A stretch of 64,000 bases of DNA from Tetmemena sp. SeJ-2015 (GCA_027382625.1 JAJKFJ010021358.1:55196-119195); one strand, 5' to 3'. Counted from the stretch's first letter, positions 22,432 through 35,800 are shown. The notes: generated by a model not told the origin, from the sequence alone. Numbers and translations: made by a program.

Positions 22432-25400
22432 TCAATCGTCTGGGAAGAGAACTTTCTGGTGGGAGAGTGGGAGGAACTTATAGCCCTTTGGGGCCTTTGT
22501 AGAACTTATTTTAGAACTCGACCCAGTGGAGACGCAAGTCGTGTAAGAAGCACTCCATTACGTCCATGAACATCAACACGAAGAAAGTAACTCCAGCAAA
22601 CAAAAAGAACGCAAACACCATCTAAAAAACCAAGGTTAAGGAAATAATACTTACCATTATCACAGAGTTCTCCTCTAAGGCTGCTCCAATAGTCTTCTCG
22701 AAGAACACTTTTGCTAGCTATCCGTGGGCAAGTGACAAAGCCCAAAGTCTTAGGTAGGAAGCAGTGTTGGAAATTGTACCTAGCACGAACTCTATAGTCT
22801 CAATCAGCTAGTGGATGAATATTTCACTCAGCGAATGCAACTTGTGCTCTCCCTCTCCATTCAACATCAAGTTTATATTTGCATTATAATCTGCTATATC
22901 TTATGTTTTAATTGAATATGCTTTTTTAAATGAATTGATGATCTGAGAATACCATGAGTGTTGAAAATCCACATCGTCATCATCATCTCTGTTGACAAGA
23001 CTTTAGCTTTCAACCTCATCCTCCTCTGAGCCAACAATAATAAAACATATCTGGCTCTCTTCTTAGACTGAGGCTAATTTATGTCTCTGTTTCTCTTATC
23101 GATGCTCCTCCTCCAACTGCTGCTTTAAGATTAGTGGCTTAATCAGGAGCATGATAGGGACGCATGCTATGCAAGTTATCACCAACACGTTCTGCAGCAG
23201 TACTTGGAATAAGTTTCCACCAATCAGAGCAGTGCCGTTTATCTCTCCACCTTTAAGAGCCATGTTTATCATCTGAGTAATTATAGCAGGGGCCTCAGTC
23301 CTCTCTGCCAGTCCAGTCAGTAGTCCACTTCAGAATTATCATCAAGTCCATGAATCCAAATAGACACAGAAGGAAAACTAACTATGGAATGAACTCAAAC
23401 AAGAAGTCTAGAGCACTGCGATTGTAAATAGCGTTCAAACCTTTCATGCAGATACCTAGAGTCATTTAGAGCACACCTAAGATCACTGCCAGCTTCATTT
23501 TGAAAGAGTTGAAGAATGACAGCTCATTCGGGCTCACATACCACTTTGGGTCGAATCCAAAAGGATACACGCAGTCAGGCTTGCGCTCAACTTTGAGGCT
23601 TCGCTCCCTCTGATTTATAAGATAACTTATAATTAAATTGATGATTCAATAGTATCATAGCATGAGCCAAATAGATTAAGAGGCATGGCCATCATGTCGT
23701 TGTATATAAAACCACTGTAAGTCGCGAAGAATCCCATTAGCAAGAACATATAAAATATATGTCTACTAATTATGAGAATATTATGCTTATTAAACTTATT
23801 TACCTAGCTTTAACTAATCCCAAGACCATTGAATTTCCTTTGCTGTTAGCTTGGAGAGAGTTGGAAGCCATGCACAGGTAAACTCCAAACAGAAATAGCA
23901 AGAAGCCATGACCGATATCTCCAAACATAATCCCAAATAAGAATGGGAATGTTACCATGTTAAAGGCTGTAGGATTCACTTCTTTATAGTTGGGAGTACC
24001 ATAAGTTACCACTATTTACATAAAATCATCTTATTATATTTCATGGAAAGCCCATTGAAACTCATTTAGCTCAAAATGAGTAGGAGGTGTTAGTTTATGT
24101 GTCTTTACTAAGTTCATTTGTAAACCAATTTCAAATATAATTAAGAGTAGAGAAAATGTTAAAGAATTTACAATCCTGCCTCCTTCTAAATTTGCAACAA
24201 CTTGCCTCACTTTAGCGACGTGCTTGCTGGGGATCCATACAAGAGCTATCAGCAGTGACTTGTCATGCTTCAGTTTGTTCAAGCATAGCTACACTGACTT
24301 CTGCTTCTTCAGATACATCTCGTAAACTTGCAGCACACTCACTTTTATAAGTCGCTCCTCTAAATATGGAGAGCTCTATTATTAAGTTTATTAATATAAT
24401 TCACTCTGAATAGAGTCCAAGTACTTCTTGAAGTTATCTATTGTGAATTCCAAAGTGGTGTACAGATTCTCAAGAATCTGGTGTGCTCTTTGAAGTCTCT
24501 CCTCTATCTCTTCTCTAGTCCGTGGCAAGTCAAATCGTTCTCCTTAAAAGGAATCGCAGACCCTCCTTAGTCTATCTCTGAGGTATTGAGTACCTTGGGG
24601 GTAAACTACAAAGTAGAGAGTCACATCTAGCTCATTTCCATAGTAGTCATAGACCCTTTCTTAGAGAGGGAAAAATTAGACGAATGCCTTTCCTCTGGAA
24701 ACTCTGAAGAGTAACTTCTTCAAGCGTAGCTGCTCTGAAGTGTGGACTGTTCCTAGTAAAGGATTGAATAGCAAAATCTTAGTCCTATCCAAGGTGCCTT
24801 GGTACTTGGATCTTTGGCCTAGGAGACTTGTACCCTCATCTTCATCTCCATCATCCACATCCTAAATAATTAAGCTAATAATATGATCCTCAATTTGATC
24901 GTACTCTTATTGGTTCTTTGATTCAGATTGATTGACCACCTTTATTAACTCCCTACTATTGGCTTCAGAATCACTCCTGCTGTCTAAACTAATAGTGGCA
25001 AGGATCTCTAGGGATCTGACGAGCAAGTTCTTGATAACTATCTGAGAGTTGAAACTTTTGTGGAGTTCCTTTATCTAGTGTATTTGGTTGTGCACAAACT
25101 TCTCTCTGTCTTTAGTCTCTGCCTAGATCTAATCTAGCAGAAACAGTTCGTCCCTTAAAGCTAAAATGAATAATGGGTCTTTGATGGACGAGAGTGTCAA
25201 TGCAAGACTGCAACTCTAAAATGTTAGAGGGCTCTATCATCTCTATGCTGTGTCTCTTACACTCAGCTTTTATAAATCTACAATATAATGCTTAATACAT
25301 ATTTAAGTCTATAAATAGATGAGTATTGCTAGGATAATTAAGTTGATAGAGAGATTGGCTGATAAGATTGCACTTACTAAATGCGCTTATCAGTCTCGTC

Positions 25401-25592
25401 AATTTATTTTATGATGTTTGCAAACTGCTATTCGTGGGGCAGTTTGGAGTGATTTAGGTCAATAAAGTGCAAGCAGTTTAGACTCCCCAAAGCGTTAATC
25501 GTGTGCCAGGCGTCATCGTTCTGCATCACCAACTAAAACAGCTCCATGTCCTCAGACCTAAACCAAAATAATTATTCTCTAATCTTAATCAT
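22432..25592 (-). CDS. V-type proton ATPase subunit a (V0 sector, Vph1-like)
   Basis: The frame starts [18 protein letters not shown] at 25592 and ends at TGA 22432-22434. The cytosolic half has coiled regions and an acidic insert ([10 protein letters not shown]). The membrane half shows [48 protein letters not shown], and near the end [12 protein letters not shown], containing the conserved arginine of the proton path. Length (about 900 residues) fits the family. Canonical GT-AG introns occur, for example near 23766-23803 (GTAAATAAG...AATTAG), 22621-22653 and 25275-25376, plus a 13-bp IES at 23296-23314. Role: part of the rotary proton pump of contractile-vacuole or endomembrane compartments. 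Confidence 0.93.
23296..23314 (-). other. IES, 13 bp, pointer CAGTCC
   Basis: CAGTCC at 23296-23301 and 23309-23314. Excision joins KWTTDWT to [12 protein letters not shown], the expected V-ATPase sequence, and removes a TGA. Confidence 0.8.
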
Positions 25593-26065
25593 TTAAGATA
25601 CCATAGCTTATCATAATGAGCCATCAATAATCAACTTTAAAAGGGAAAATTTTGCCTTAATGTGGTATAATTATAACAAAAAGTAAAGTTAAGTTTCATG
25701 CAAATTTATCTATTAACTGTTACATGAAATAACAAAGTGGAAGAAAGAGCCACACAGTGTATTACTCAATAAAGAGATAAAGAAGAGCAGAATATAAATA
25801 TTTCTGTAGATATCTGATGAAATAATGACACTCGTTGACTGATCTTACCTTAATATACCCATTTTTAAGTTGATTAATTTATTTATCGTTTACTTATTGG
25901 TTGTTTTGTACTAGCGACAAATGCGTTTCTGCTTATTCTAATTAGAATTATGATTTCTGTTATAGATTTACTACTTCTTAGCACTATTTATACATTAATA
26001 TTTGCGCTCATACTTTATTATCTATATCACACTGGCTGGAATAAATAACCCCCTTCATTTATGAG
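25593..26065. other. AT-rich intergenic stretch
   Basis: About 470 bp upstream of the V-ATPase start and downstream of the EF-hand gene. No frame, repeat or RNA gene seen; the V-ATPase promoter should be here. Confidence 0.5.
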
Positions 26066-27290
26066 TCAATCTATCTTGTAGAAGAAATCTACGAACTCCT
26101 TGAAGTTGATTTTATCGTTTGACTTTACACCTGCTATCTTTATCATCGCTAAACAAAGTATGAAACAATGATTGAACTATCTTACTATTGACTTCTTCGT
26201 CAGATACGTTCTCCCCAAGAATTGTGAATACATCCTTCAGGTCTTCCGTGTTTATGAACCCCTTCCTATTTTAGAGTTATTCATTTTAAGCTAGTTACTT
26301 TTTCCTATCAAACATACTGAAAGCATACACCAAGTAATTCCATTAACACATTCATGCACACATATTATCTTAATTTATAATTCTCTGCCTGCTCTCTATC
26401 CATGCACGACTCTTTCACGATGTTGATGAACTCATCGAACTTCAAAGTAGTCTTCCCGTTGGGGAAAGTAGGCTGCTGAGAACTGCTTGCTCCTCCCGCT
26501 CCTTCTGATTATTTTCTATCCTCATTCATCATGGGAACGTTGCCAAAGTTTATCTCCTCAGATAGCAGCTGAGTGGGCTGCTACCACCCATCTTTTTACT
26601 GGGGCTAAGCTCCTTAGGTTTGCTGCTGCCCTCCACTCTTGTCGCCAACCATTCTCGGACTCTTTCCATTTACTAAAGCAAAGAATGAGATATTCTGAGG
26701 AGAATAAAGTTTGAAGCATGGGTTGAAGTTCTTAAAATTTGGGATAAGCTATTAGATTTAGAGAGAGAAATATAATCAGCATCATCATGAAACCACTTAC
26801 TTCCCTCCACTGCAGTTGGCTTGACCTGAAGACCAATTCCTAGCGTATTGCCAGTGTTAGTCACCTTCTTAGTCGGAGATTTACTGCCAGGAGGCTAGTT
26901 CATTCCTACTCCTTGCTTCCCTCGCCCTGCCGCACCAGCACCAGACACTCCAACGCTGCCAGCTCCGCTTCCATTCCCCATATTCACCGAATTATCACCG
27001 GTAGCTCCGTTACTAGCTCCTCCGCCCATAGTTGCGTCAGCTAATCGCTGTGCCTCGTCGAATTTATTAATCAGCTCATACACTTGCCCAATATTTATCT
27101 CTCCAGTGTTATCCTTGTCAAACACTTTAAAGACTCACATATATTCAAGATAAATGTTAATGATAATAGTTGATATGAAGACTGACTGGTATTCTTGCTT
27201 ATCGAGATTGAAGTCATTGTGATTATTTGCGTTATTGTTATTTAAAAGCATGCCTGTATTGCTGGTATTATTGTTGTTGCTTTAAGCCAT
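26066..27290 (-). CDS. EF-hand calcium-binding protein with long G/Q-rich linker
   Basis: The frame starts MAQSNNNNTSNTGMLL at 27290 and ends KID-TGA at 26066. A first EF-hand loop reads DKDNTGEINIGQ, complete for Ca2+ ligands. Then comes a Gly/Ala/Ser-rich linker (about 27040-26900), a Pro/Gln-rich stretch (about 26640-26470), and a second EF pair: FDEFINIVKES, FINTEDLKDVFTILGENVSD, and NDKINFKEFVDFFYK. The second pair resembles calmodulin/centrin lobes, but the last loop lacks some ligands. The linker is much longer than in calmodulin. One IES (27130-27183) and at least two introns (GTAAGTGG near 26805; near 26380) are visible. Likely a calcium sensor; partner unknown. Confidence 0.8.
27130..27183 (-). 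other. IES, 48 bp, pointer AAGACT
   Basis: AAGACT at 27130-27135 and 27178-27183. Excision removes a TGA and joins KQEYQSV to FKVFDKDNTG, completing an EF-hand helix. Confidence 0.8.
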
Positions 27291-27432
27291 GAGTCCCTCT
27301 CACTAGTTCTTTAATTATAGTTATTATTTTCAAAACATTTCGAAAAAATGCATTCAAATTACCATTTTATAAAAACCATCTTCAGTAATAAACTTAAGAA
27401 ATCAACTCACTTCATCATTTTAGTTTGAGGAT

Positions 27433-30400
27433 TCATTTATTTACAGATGGCTATTGATAGTTGACCAGCTTCTTAGACTTCTTTTTAATTTCTGGCTAAT
27501 GATGTGACTGTCTATCTTGTTCAAGTGCTTTGTTCTTATCCACAGTAACCTTTGAGACAGTGGGATCTTTTTACTCTTTGCTAAAATAGGAGCTAGAGTT
27601 ATTAATTTAGAAGGGATTATTATTCAGAGTCATCCTTGCTTCTTGCTCCATCAAATTCACATCAGTTGATAGTCCGAAGTTTATCAAGTCGCCGCTCACT
27701 TGCTTTTCCACTTCTCTTCTTAGTGAAGACTTAGTTCTGTTATTGGAGGCGGCAAATATATTTGGCTTAGCTGCTGTCAAAGGTGGTTTAGCAATTTACT
27801 TCTAGTTTTGAATGGCTGAAGAGTTAGAGCCAGAGTTGAAATAGTCTGATATGATTAGGTTGAAGTTACTGGTTGCAGTAAACTAACCTTCATTGCTTTC
27901 TTAAATGAAGTGTGCCTTGCATGATGGTTAGTAACAGCTATTCCATCGTGGTTATGACTTATCCTAATTGCGCTCTTGTCCTTACCCTTAGCAAATATAT
28001 TCAGCTTTCCTTCTTCTTTAGGAGCAAATGTCTTTTCTTCTTCTGCATTCTATATACTTTCGTTTTAAACTTCTGTATCAGCAGCTATATTTTTAAAGGA
28101 TGCAGTTTAATAGGCCCATCCTATATCCTACTCACTATGGGAATCACTTTAAGCTTGGGACAAGTTTATATCGTTATCATCCTTGGAGGTTTATCTATTT
28201 TTGGAATTATAGTTCCTGACCTCGTCAATCGTCACATCAACTACTCTGGTTGGTGTGCGTGTAAAGCTCTTGTTCCCAACGTTGAGTGAGCTTTTCACAT
28301 TTCTAGGAGGTAAGCGATTTCTTAGTTACTCTGCTGCCTTTTGATAATAGCAAAATATGATTGTTATTAAGGAGAGTGTTCAGATCAAAACCATGCTCCG
28401 CATCTTCTCTCTGCTTGAATATAGCCAAATCATTTGTGCTCTCGCTTCTGTGCATAACTAGAGGAGACTTTTCTCCCGTGTGGTCTGGCTTTGCAAATAT
28501 ATTTTTCTTGATAGGGGTTCTATCTGGTCTTTACTATTGAGGAGGTGCGGCCTGATTCTTTGGTAAGTTTCGTGGCTCTCTCTCATTTTACTTAGCTTAG
28601 AGTGGCTTAGGAGGCTATGAAGAAGGAGGCTTAGAGGCAAGATTAGTAAGCTTTAAATCTTCACTCGAATTCTATCTTGATAGCTGAATCTTAGCAAATG
28701 GATTTTGATTTTTCTGGGGTTGTTACTTTACCTCATTAATCTTACTTGTAGAAGGAAGCCCCATAGATTCCCTTCCCACCATAGAGTTAGATTTCTTAAG
28801 TACTGGAAACTCTACAGTCTTATTTCCCCTCGCACTCAAAGGTCCTAAGGGGAGCTTACTGCCAGTACTGCCAACTGACATCCTCTATCTAGGAACTGAT
28901 CCTCCTTTCTCGCACTTTAAAGTTACCTCTACCTCTTCTCTTCTTGCTCTGCCCTCACCTTTTCAGTTAAGAGCATGTTCTTGTAACAGCGGCAGAAGTC
29001 TGAAGCGAAGTTGTAAAACATCTCGAAAAATTCAGTTGACTTCATGGACTCATCCTCTCCAAACAAGATTATAGATCTGCTATTTACTTCTGAATTGATA
29101 ATCATCACATTTAATCTTTATGATTGATGTGACCCTCTCCTTGGTTTCATTGAATTTCTCTTCAGAGTCAGTTAAGAACTCTAGAAAATTGTTTTGAACT
29201 TCTCATACTCTTTAATTTTCTGCTCTAGACTCTCTATTTCTGACTTCTTACCGTCTTTCTATAAGTCATCTTCGCTCTGCTATTTCAAATCTTTAACTCT
29301 TCTTTGAGGGTGCTCAATTGATCATCACTCTTCGTCAGCTCCTTTTTTATTTTATCCAACCCTTTTTAAAAGTCAGCTACTTTGTTAGTCAAGATACTCA
29401 ACTCGATCTTTAAAATAATTCAAAATCTGATAAAGTATTATCTTTGCTGCTATTTCAAAGGGGACTAGCTCATTAGTAAAGTTTAGGAGAGAGGGATCAT
29501 TCTTCCTTATACTGTGGATCAAGAACTCCAGCAATGACATCTTAGTCTTCCCTATAGATTTTATATTCGAAAGCTGACTCAGTAACTCCATTTAAAACCC
29601 TTGAGCCTTGCCCTTAGCAGTTCCAAAGTTCAGGTAGTTGCCTATCTTTAAGATCATCGCGAAGATTTCCTTCATTTTAGAATTCTCCTTTATACCTTTC
29701 ACTGCTGAATCAAATACTCAAATGATAATACATTACTTCGAATCAAGGGTTGCTAAACTTTTGTTGTTCTCGTTGAACTCATACTCAAACTTGTTCTTAA
29801 AGAGCATGCATTCAAGTCTCTCATTCAAGGAAGGCACTTGAATCAGCTTTATCAAGAACTGTTCTAAGTTAGTCAGTTCACTCAATCGCCTTTGTAAGCC
29901 AGGAGCTTCTCTACTTCCTCAGCATTCGGAGAAATTCTTTGCAGCTTCTATATCTTATCTGAGTCTAAAGCTCCATCATCGAGGTCTAGAAGAGCTTTCA
30001 CTGTGTCCGCTATACTCATAGGGAAGCTGCTAAGCTGAATACCGATGTCAGAAATTCTTTTCTAGTCAAGCACATATACCACTGTGGAAGTCTTTGTTTT
30101 CATCTTCTTCTTTTCCTCTTCCTCTTGCTTGATGTCCTCTTCTCGCTTGCAAAACGCTTCCTTCAGCATGTCATAGTCTATCTCTGCTTTGAAAGCAGTA
30201 GGAACAAATCCATTTGAGGGAGTGAATATAGATTTTGTCAACTTGAATTTAGTCATTACTCTCCAATGCAAACGCTTTGGAACAAACCCTTCTGGTGGAG
30301 GCTGTATTTGCAATTAATTTGGGTCTTGCTACTATTAGACAGCAGGTTAACCATAGCCACCTTAGATTGGATGTCGTATTCCCATACCACCAAAAGGAGC

Positions 30401-31776
30401 AGGAGGTGGCATTCCTTATCCAGGAGGGAGTAGTATACCTCCCATGCCAGGAGGTGGTGGAACACCTCCCATTCCAGGAGGTGCAGGAGGACCACCCATG
30501 CCAGGAGGCGGTGGAACACCTCCCATTCCAGGAGGTGCAGGAGGACCTCCCATGCTAGGAGGAGGTGGAATACCTCCCATTCCAGGAGGTGCAGGAGGAC
30601 CACCCATTCCTGGAGGAGGCGGAACACCTCCACCTAAAGTGGGAGGCGGAGGCAAACCTCCAAAACCAGGAGGTGGCGGAGGCGGCATCCCTCCCAAGCC
30701 AGATGGTGGTGGCGGCATATTTCCACTTGGAGGTGGAGGAGGACGAAATCCTGGACCTGGTGGAGGTGGCATAGATCCAAAGCCAGGAGGTGGAGGTGGT
30801 CTTATTCCAACATTTTAAAATGGAGGTGGTTGTAAATTGAGACCAGGCGGAGGTGGCAATGGTGGCATTCCATTAGGAGGTGGTGGCCTTATCATCATTC
30901 CAGGTGGAGGAGGCAAATTTTGCATTATTGGTGGCGGGGGAATGTTGCTTTATCCTATATGAGTCTACGGTATGTTAGAGTTCATGCCAGGTGGAGGAGG
31001 GATATTCATGTTAGGAGGTGGAGGAGGAAATATCTGCTAAGAAATTGAACTTCCTGGAGGTGGTGGAATCCCCAGATTATGAGGTGAAGGAGGAGGTGGC
31101 AGAGTGTTGATAAATAAGATATTGAAAGTGAATAAATTAAGTTTTGTTGTTGTTGATTGGTGGTGGAGGTATTTCTGAATTGTTAACTGATGCTATCAAA
31201 GGATTAGTGCTGTATGCTGTAGGCGGTGGTATGTTCATCATGCTAGGAGGTGGAGGCGGTAGATGACTTATTTTTTGATTGAGAGCTGGTTAACCAGGAG
31301 GTGGTGCAATGATTCCTTATGGTAATGGAGGCGGTGGAGGAGGAAAATAATATTATGTTATAGGTAATGGCTTGATTGGCTGCTGGTTATTATTTGTGTC
31401 GCTGTATTCAACATTAGGAGGTGGAGGCATTCCAGAGAAGGAGAAAGGCGGGGGTGGAATGTTTTAAGGTGGAGCTTTAGCTTGTTCCTGGAGTATCTTT
31501 ACTGAGCTCATGTCAAGCTTCAAAGTGTCAGTCTGAACTTCCACTGAGACAAACTTCTTGTCACTTTACTCTTTGCTATCATAAAATTTTAATAAATGCT
31601 ACTAGCATCTTTTTGAGAGAGGGTTTTGGGCTCAATCAAGTCTAAAATCTATTTATGTAAAAAGAAGAAAACCAAAAATACACTCAAAAGTTGAAATAGA
31701 AAGAGTTCTTACCTCCAAATGATTTATCACTTTCCAAAAAGAAGCTATCCCTCTATAGTTCACTTAATTCAGCCAT
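27433..31776 (-). CDS. Formin (FH1-FH2) with long C-terminal tail
   Basis: The frame starts MAELSELQRDSFFLESDKS at 31776 with a GTAAGA intron soon after. A short N-terminus is followed by a long FH1 segment (about 31450-30430) of poly-Pro blocks separated by Gly/Met. FH2 begins PKRLHWRVM (about 30280), with VVYVLDQKRISDIGIQLSSF, FKNKFEYEFNEN and GNYLNFGTAKGKAQGF, then a coiled helix and MKSTEFFEMFYNFASDFC. The FH2 Trp and the GNYLN...G motif are present. After an IES at 28907-28940 a Ser/Asn-rich tail of about 450 residues, with repeated NIFAK/NPFAK motifs, runs to TGA at 27433. Role: nucleation and elongation of actin filaments with profilin-actin bound by FH1. No GTPase-binding domain was recognised. 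Confidence 0.88.
28907..28940 (-). other. IES, 29 bp, pointer TTCTC
   Basis: TTCTC at 28907-28911 and 28936-28940. Excision joins RAEQEEK to GGSVPRQRMSVGS, linking the FH2 end to the S/N-rich tail that otherwise looks like a separate gene. Confidence 0.7.
30430..31450 (-). repeat. Repetitive FH1 proline-coding tract
   Basis: Imperfect tandem units of about 18-36 bp coding Gly-Met-Gly-Gly-Pro/Val-Pro-Pro-Pro. Near-identical neighbouring units suggest recent expansion by unequal exchange. Confidence 0.8.
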
Positions 31777-31849
31777 ATTAAGTTTCCTGCTTTTCTTCTT
31801 CTAAGTCTAACTACCGTCTTAAATCAACTAATGAGTTGAGACTTAAGGT

Positions 31850-32743
31850 TCATTATCCAATTTAAATGAACTTTGTCTCCTCTATTAGAATTTTTTGAAT
31901 AATTTCCAACTGGAATATCTGATAGTCCTTCGAGTAGCTGAAGATTGCTTTGATTTTTGAATTAGAGTACTAGCTACTTAAGACTCTAATCTTATCAAGT
32001 TACTTTTCAAATTCTGCTTTCCAAAAGATTATCTATTTATTTAGACTGAGCTTTTACTTCTATATTCACTTAGTTTCTCTTCAGTTGCTTTTTGCTTTCA
32101 TCCTATTGCATAATTAAGCTTATCAGCTAATCTTTAAAGATAAATCTGAATTAATACAAAATAACGACAATCTTTATCCATTTGATGTAATTCTTGACTC
32201 TATTTATTATTCAGGCATTTTGAATTCCTAATTAGAAATATCTGAAGCTAAGTTCTTTCTTCAGAGATTGGTTAGACAGTAGTCAGTGAGATACTCTCTC
32301 TCAAAATTTACTCATTATGACTTCTTTTCACTTCCTCTTATTCTACCTTTATCGGTGTTTTAAGATTTTATTATCCAAATTATTAGACACTTGCTACTTC
32401 TATTGGACTTTAAGAAACGATCTTTTGTTCAGAGCTGAGATTAATGTGCGCAGTTTTGATCTCAGAGCTAGAAGGGGGATTCAATTTTGACTGATTTGAC
32501 AGTAAATTTAAGCCAGGCTTTTAGAGGAGCGTGGGTGAGGGATTTTACAGTTTGCCAAATGAATTGAGAGAGGCCGCAGATCCCTGTCTTTTGATGTGAG
32601 TGAGGGCAGTGGGGAAACCTTAGCCCAGTTATTTTGAATAAGAGAAAATGGCTGGGGAGGCTTTGAGGCAGAACCTTACACAGGTTGCTGTTGAGTGTCT
32701 TCTGTTGAATTAGATTGCTCCCCTCTAACTGTTTTAATCTCAT
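31850..32743 (-). CDS. Small Q/S-rich coiled protein of unknown function
   Basis: The frame starts MRLKQLEGSNLIQQ at 32743. Through three IESs (32688-32707, 32576-32672, 32094-32121) it reads QPVQGSAASLNSFGKLQ, NLLSNQSKLNPPSSSE, then ATEEKLSEYRSKSSVQ and KAEFEKQLDKIRVLSSQ, with TGA at 31850-31852 in the last readable frame. About 250 residues; acidic-basic heptads in the second half suggest a short coiled coil. No known domain. It is divergent from the plus-strand gene at 32900, 156 bp away. Confidence 0.65.
32094..32121 (-). other. IES, 24 bp, pointer GCTT
   Basis: GCTT at 32094-32097 and 32118-32121. Excision removes a TGA and joins LQRLADK to QKATEEKLSE. Confidence 0.65.
32576..32672 (-). 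other. IES, 92 bp, pointer GCAGA
   Basis: GCAGA at 32576-32580 and 32668-32672. Excision joins QPVQGSA to ASLNSFGKLQNPS. The insert is GC-richer than most and is open in one frame, so it may be ex-coding. Confidence 0.65.
32688..32707 (-). other. IES, 14 bp, pointer CTGTTG
   Basis: CTGTTG at 32688-32693 and 32702-32707. Excision keeps the ATG at 32743 in frame with QQQPVQGS. Confidence 0.7.
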
Positions 32744-32899
32744 TTCTATTTTTATAATTATTCTACAACCTTATTTCTAAAGTGAAAATGTGATAATGAG
32801 AGTGTGAGAATGTGAGAATCTGATTACTTGCATAAATATTTATGTCTTATTCGTAAACATGAAATTATTATATTTGAAATTTGAAGAGAGAAAGAGAGC

Positions 32900-35800
32900 A
32901 TGCTTCATAAGTCATAGTAGGATCTATCTGATGCGCCTTCCATGCACCAGCCAACTAAGTTGAATCACTAGTACTCCTCTTCAGAATTCTCATCTCCTCA
33001 GTAACAATCTTTTCAGCAGAGGCAAAGCTTCAACATGCAACCTGTCTTCAAGAAAAGCTTAAAACACCAAATGATCAACGCAGAAACACAGAGTAACAAG
33101 CTTGCAAAAGGCGAATTTAAAATAAGTTTATAAGATTTTCTTAAAATAGCGATTCTAATTTAGAGCCTAAGCATAGGAGATTCTTCTCAAATGACCCAGG
33201 TGTTTACCAATATCCATCTTCAACATCAAATAATTTCCTCAACCAGCAGAGTTCTAATCCTATCCCCATCACAATAAGCAAGTAGAGTTAGGTAAACTAG
33301 TCAGCCTAACTACCTCATCACCCTTCTCAATTGGCATTTTCATAAAGGGATAGTGTAAACATTATCAACTTTAAAAACCCCAGAAAAAGCAAGAATCTCT
33401 TTAACCCAACAGATAATCAGAATTCATTCTAGTAACTGCCTTAGAACATCAAAATGGCTTCTATGCAGTTCTAAAATTTCTAATTTAATCCCATTGTAAG
33501 TAATTAAACTTAAACTTTTATAATGTTTCCTTTAGGATGTTTTGCGCTCATAAAGCACGTTGCAAGAAAAGAAGAACAGGCATAACTTAGTCTTAAGGAC
33601 TAGCAGGTGGAAAATCAGTCAACAGAAGCATGATCCTTAACAAGAGTCCTCATCTTAAATTTTATCTTTATCAGAGTGAGAACTTAATAGAAACTAGAAT
33701 GCTCTCTAAGAGCTTTTTAAATCTGGAGTTGAACTAATAATCAGCTAGTATGCTTCTTGAACACCTTGAGAATCCTTAAAATGAAGATCAATAGCTCCTA
33801 ATTTCTTAGTTCATTTATTTTTTTATAATCTCTACATAGATGATATATGTTTAGTACAAGAATCTGATTTTTCATCAAATTTAAGATCAAAAGAAAAAAC
33901 AGCAGCTCAAGGAAGTCAAAGTAAAAAAGTTTAATAAAATCCTAGAGGCCTTCGAGATAGAAGTTGATAAAGCGAGAAAGGAAAGACAGGGCAAGGACAT
34001 TGATTTAAAATCAAAGATAGAACAATTCCTTGATCCCAAGAGAGATATAACATTTAATTTCTATTTATAGACTAAGAGCATTTGCAAAAAGAAATAGAAG
34101 AGCCTATAATGAGGAGGCAGGAAAAGGTGCCCACCATAGAAGAACAATAGGTAGATTTAAAAGCTATAAAGAAGGATGTACAGACAATTTTCAAGTTCAT
34201 ATTGGATCTTAATTAGTAACTCGTAAAAGAACCACTTAGTGCAAAGTATGATGAAAAGATGTGTAGATTAGATAGAGCAGTCCATGCAAGATTAAAAGAA
34301 GGGCTATTAGACTATTCTCTAGGTCATGAATCTAGAGAAGCATAAGATCGCAGTCATGCTTAGAAAGATTTTTAAAATTATTTTTTATAAGAGACTTAGA
34401 GAGATACAACGGTATAAGAACATTGAGATGCTTCAAGAAGAGAGACTGAAGAATATGTTTGAGCACTTGCGGTAACTTGATATAGAGATAAAGGACTACC
34501 TTGATGATGATGAGATCATCAAAGCTAGTAGTGACTTCTATTTGCCAGAAAAGCAGATGATGGAGTAACTTAAATTCAGGGAGAAGAATCATCATAATAT
34601 GAAGCTGCTCGAATATGACTTGAGCAATATTCATGTTCAAGTACAGAGAGACTTAGACCTCGTCCATGAGCATAATATATCCTCTATTTAATATTCTATA
34701 ATGCGAATGAAATAGACATCACAGCCTTGATTGAACCCAGGTATATGAAAGAGCAGTTAAAATCAAGTATGCATGATCAAATCGATAATCTACAGTCCAA
34801 AATATATGAGGTCCTTAAATCCAACTATCAAAAGCATCGAGACTAAACAGATGAACGTGGGACTCAAACTGAGCACTGGGACTTCGCTAAATTTAGTGAA
34901 AACATAGAGACTCTCGCTCGATAGAACGCTCTGATGAATAAGGATTTAAAATGGACTTAAACTAAATTAGAAAGAGCATTAACTAAGGAAGCAGAGAAAG
35001 ATGATCGTATATCGCAGCAGTAAGAAAGAATAGATAAACTAAGGGAGTAGGAAGTGGAATACAGACAACAACTTCAAGAGAAGGAAGCACGCATCAGAGA
35101 AATGAGAATATTGTTATAGAAAAGAGAGATGGAAATATAGGAGTTAGAGTAGCAAGTCAAAAATTTGGAGGCGAAGATAACTGATAAAGAGTAAGAGTTT
35201 CAAAGAATGGAGTCAACTTTAAAAGCGAGGCTGCAATAGAATTATTCTTCTGCATTTTAACAGGCTAGTGATCAATAGAGAAAATAGTATGCAGCTTCGA
35301 ATTCCGCTTAGAAAAGTGTAAGATCAAAAATTAAAGGAAGTGCACGTGATGGGTAAGAGAGCAATGATGGCGCATCAATTGCTGGTGGAAGCACTATTGG
35401 TATGATGGAGGGAGACAAGATAAGCAAAGAGAAATGTTTGGACATAAAAAGCAATCAGTAAATGAGAGACCTGCTAAAGCCTAATTTGTATATGAAGTTC
35501 ATGAGAGTATTGATAAACAGAAGCTTAGAGGAAAGTTGGGTAATTTAATCAAAGAAAGCAATCTCAATAGCTATTTTATTGAAATAGTAGATTGATAGAT
35601 AACTTGGAGCTGCAAGGAATTTTGTCAAACAGTAGCACACCTCTGGTGGAAAAGGAGAGCATGCGAAATAGTAATTTACAACTCCTTAAACTACCAAAAA
35701 AAACTACTTTTAATTTCGCTACTTAAATTAAGCTATTCAAACCCATTTTTTTTCAAGCTCCAAGTGCGGGTCTTGGGATCATGAGCGTAGCAGGAGGAAA

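Noticed and set aside
30277..30818. Glycine-rich plus-strand proteins
   Set aside because: Antisense of the proline-rich FH1 segment of the formin.
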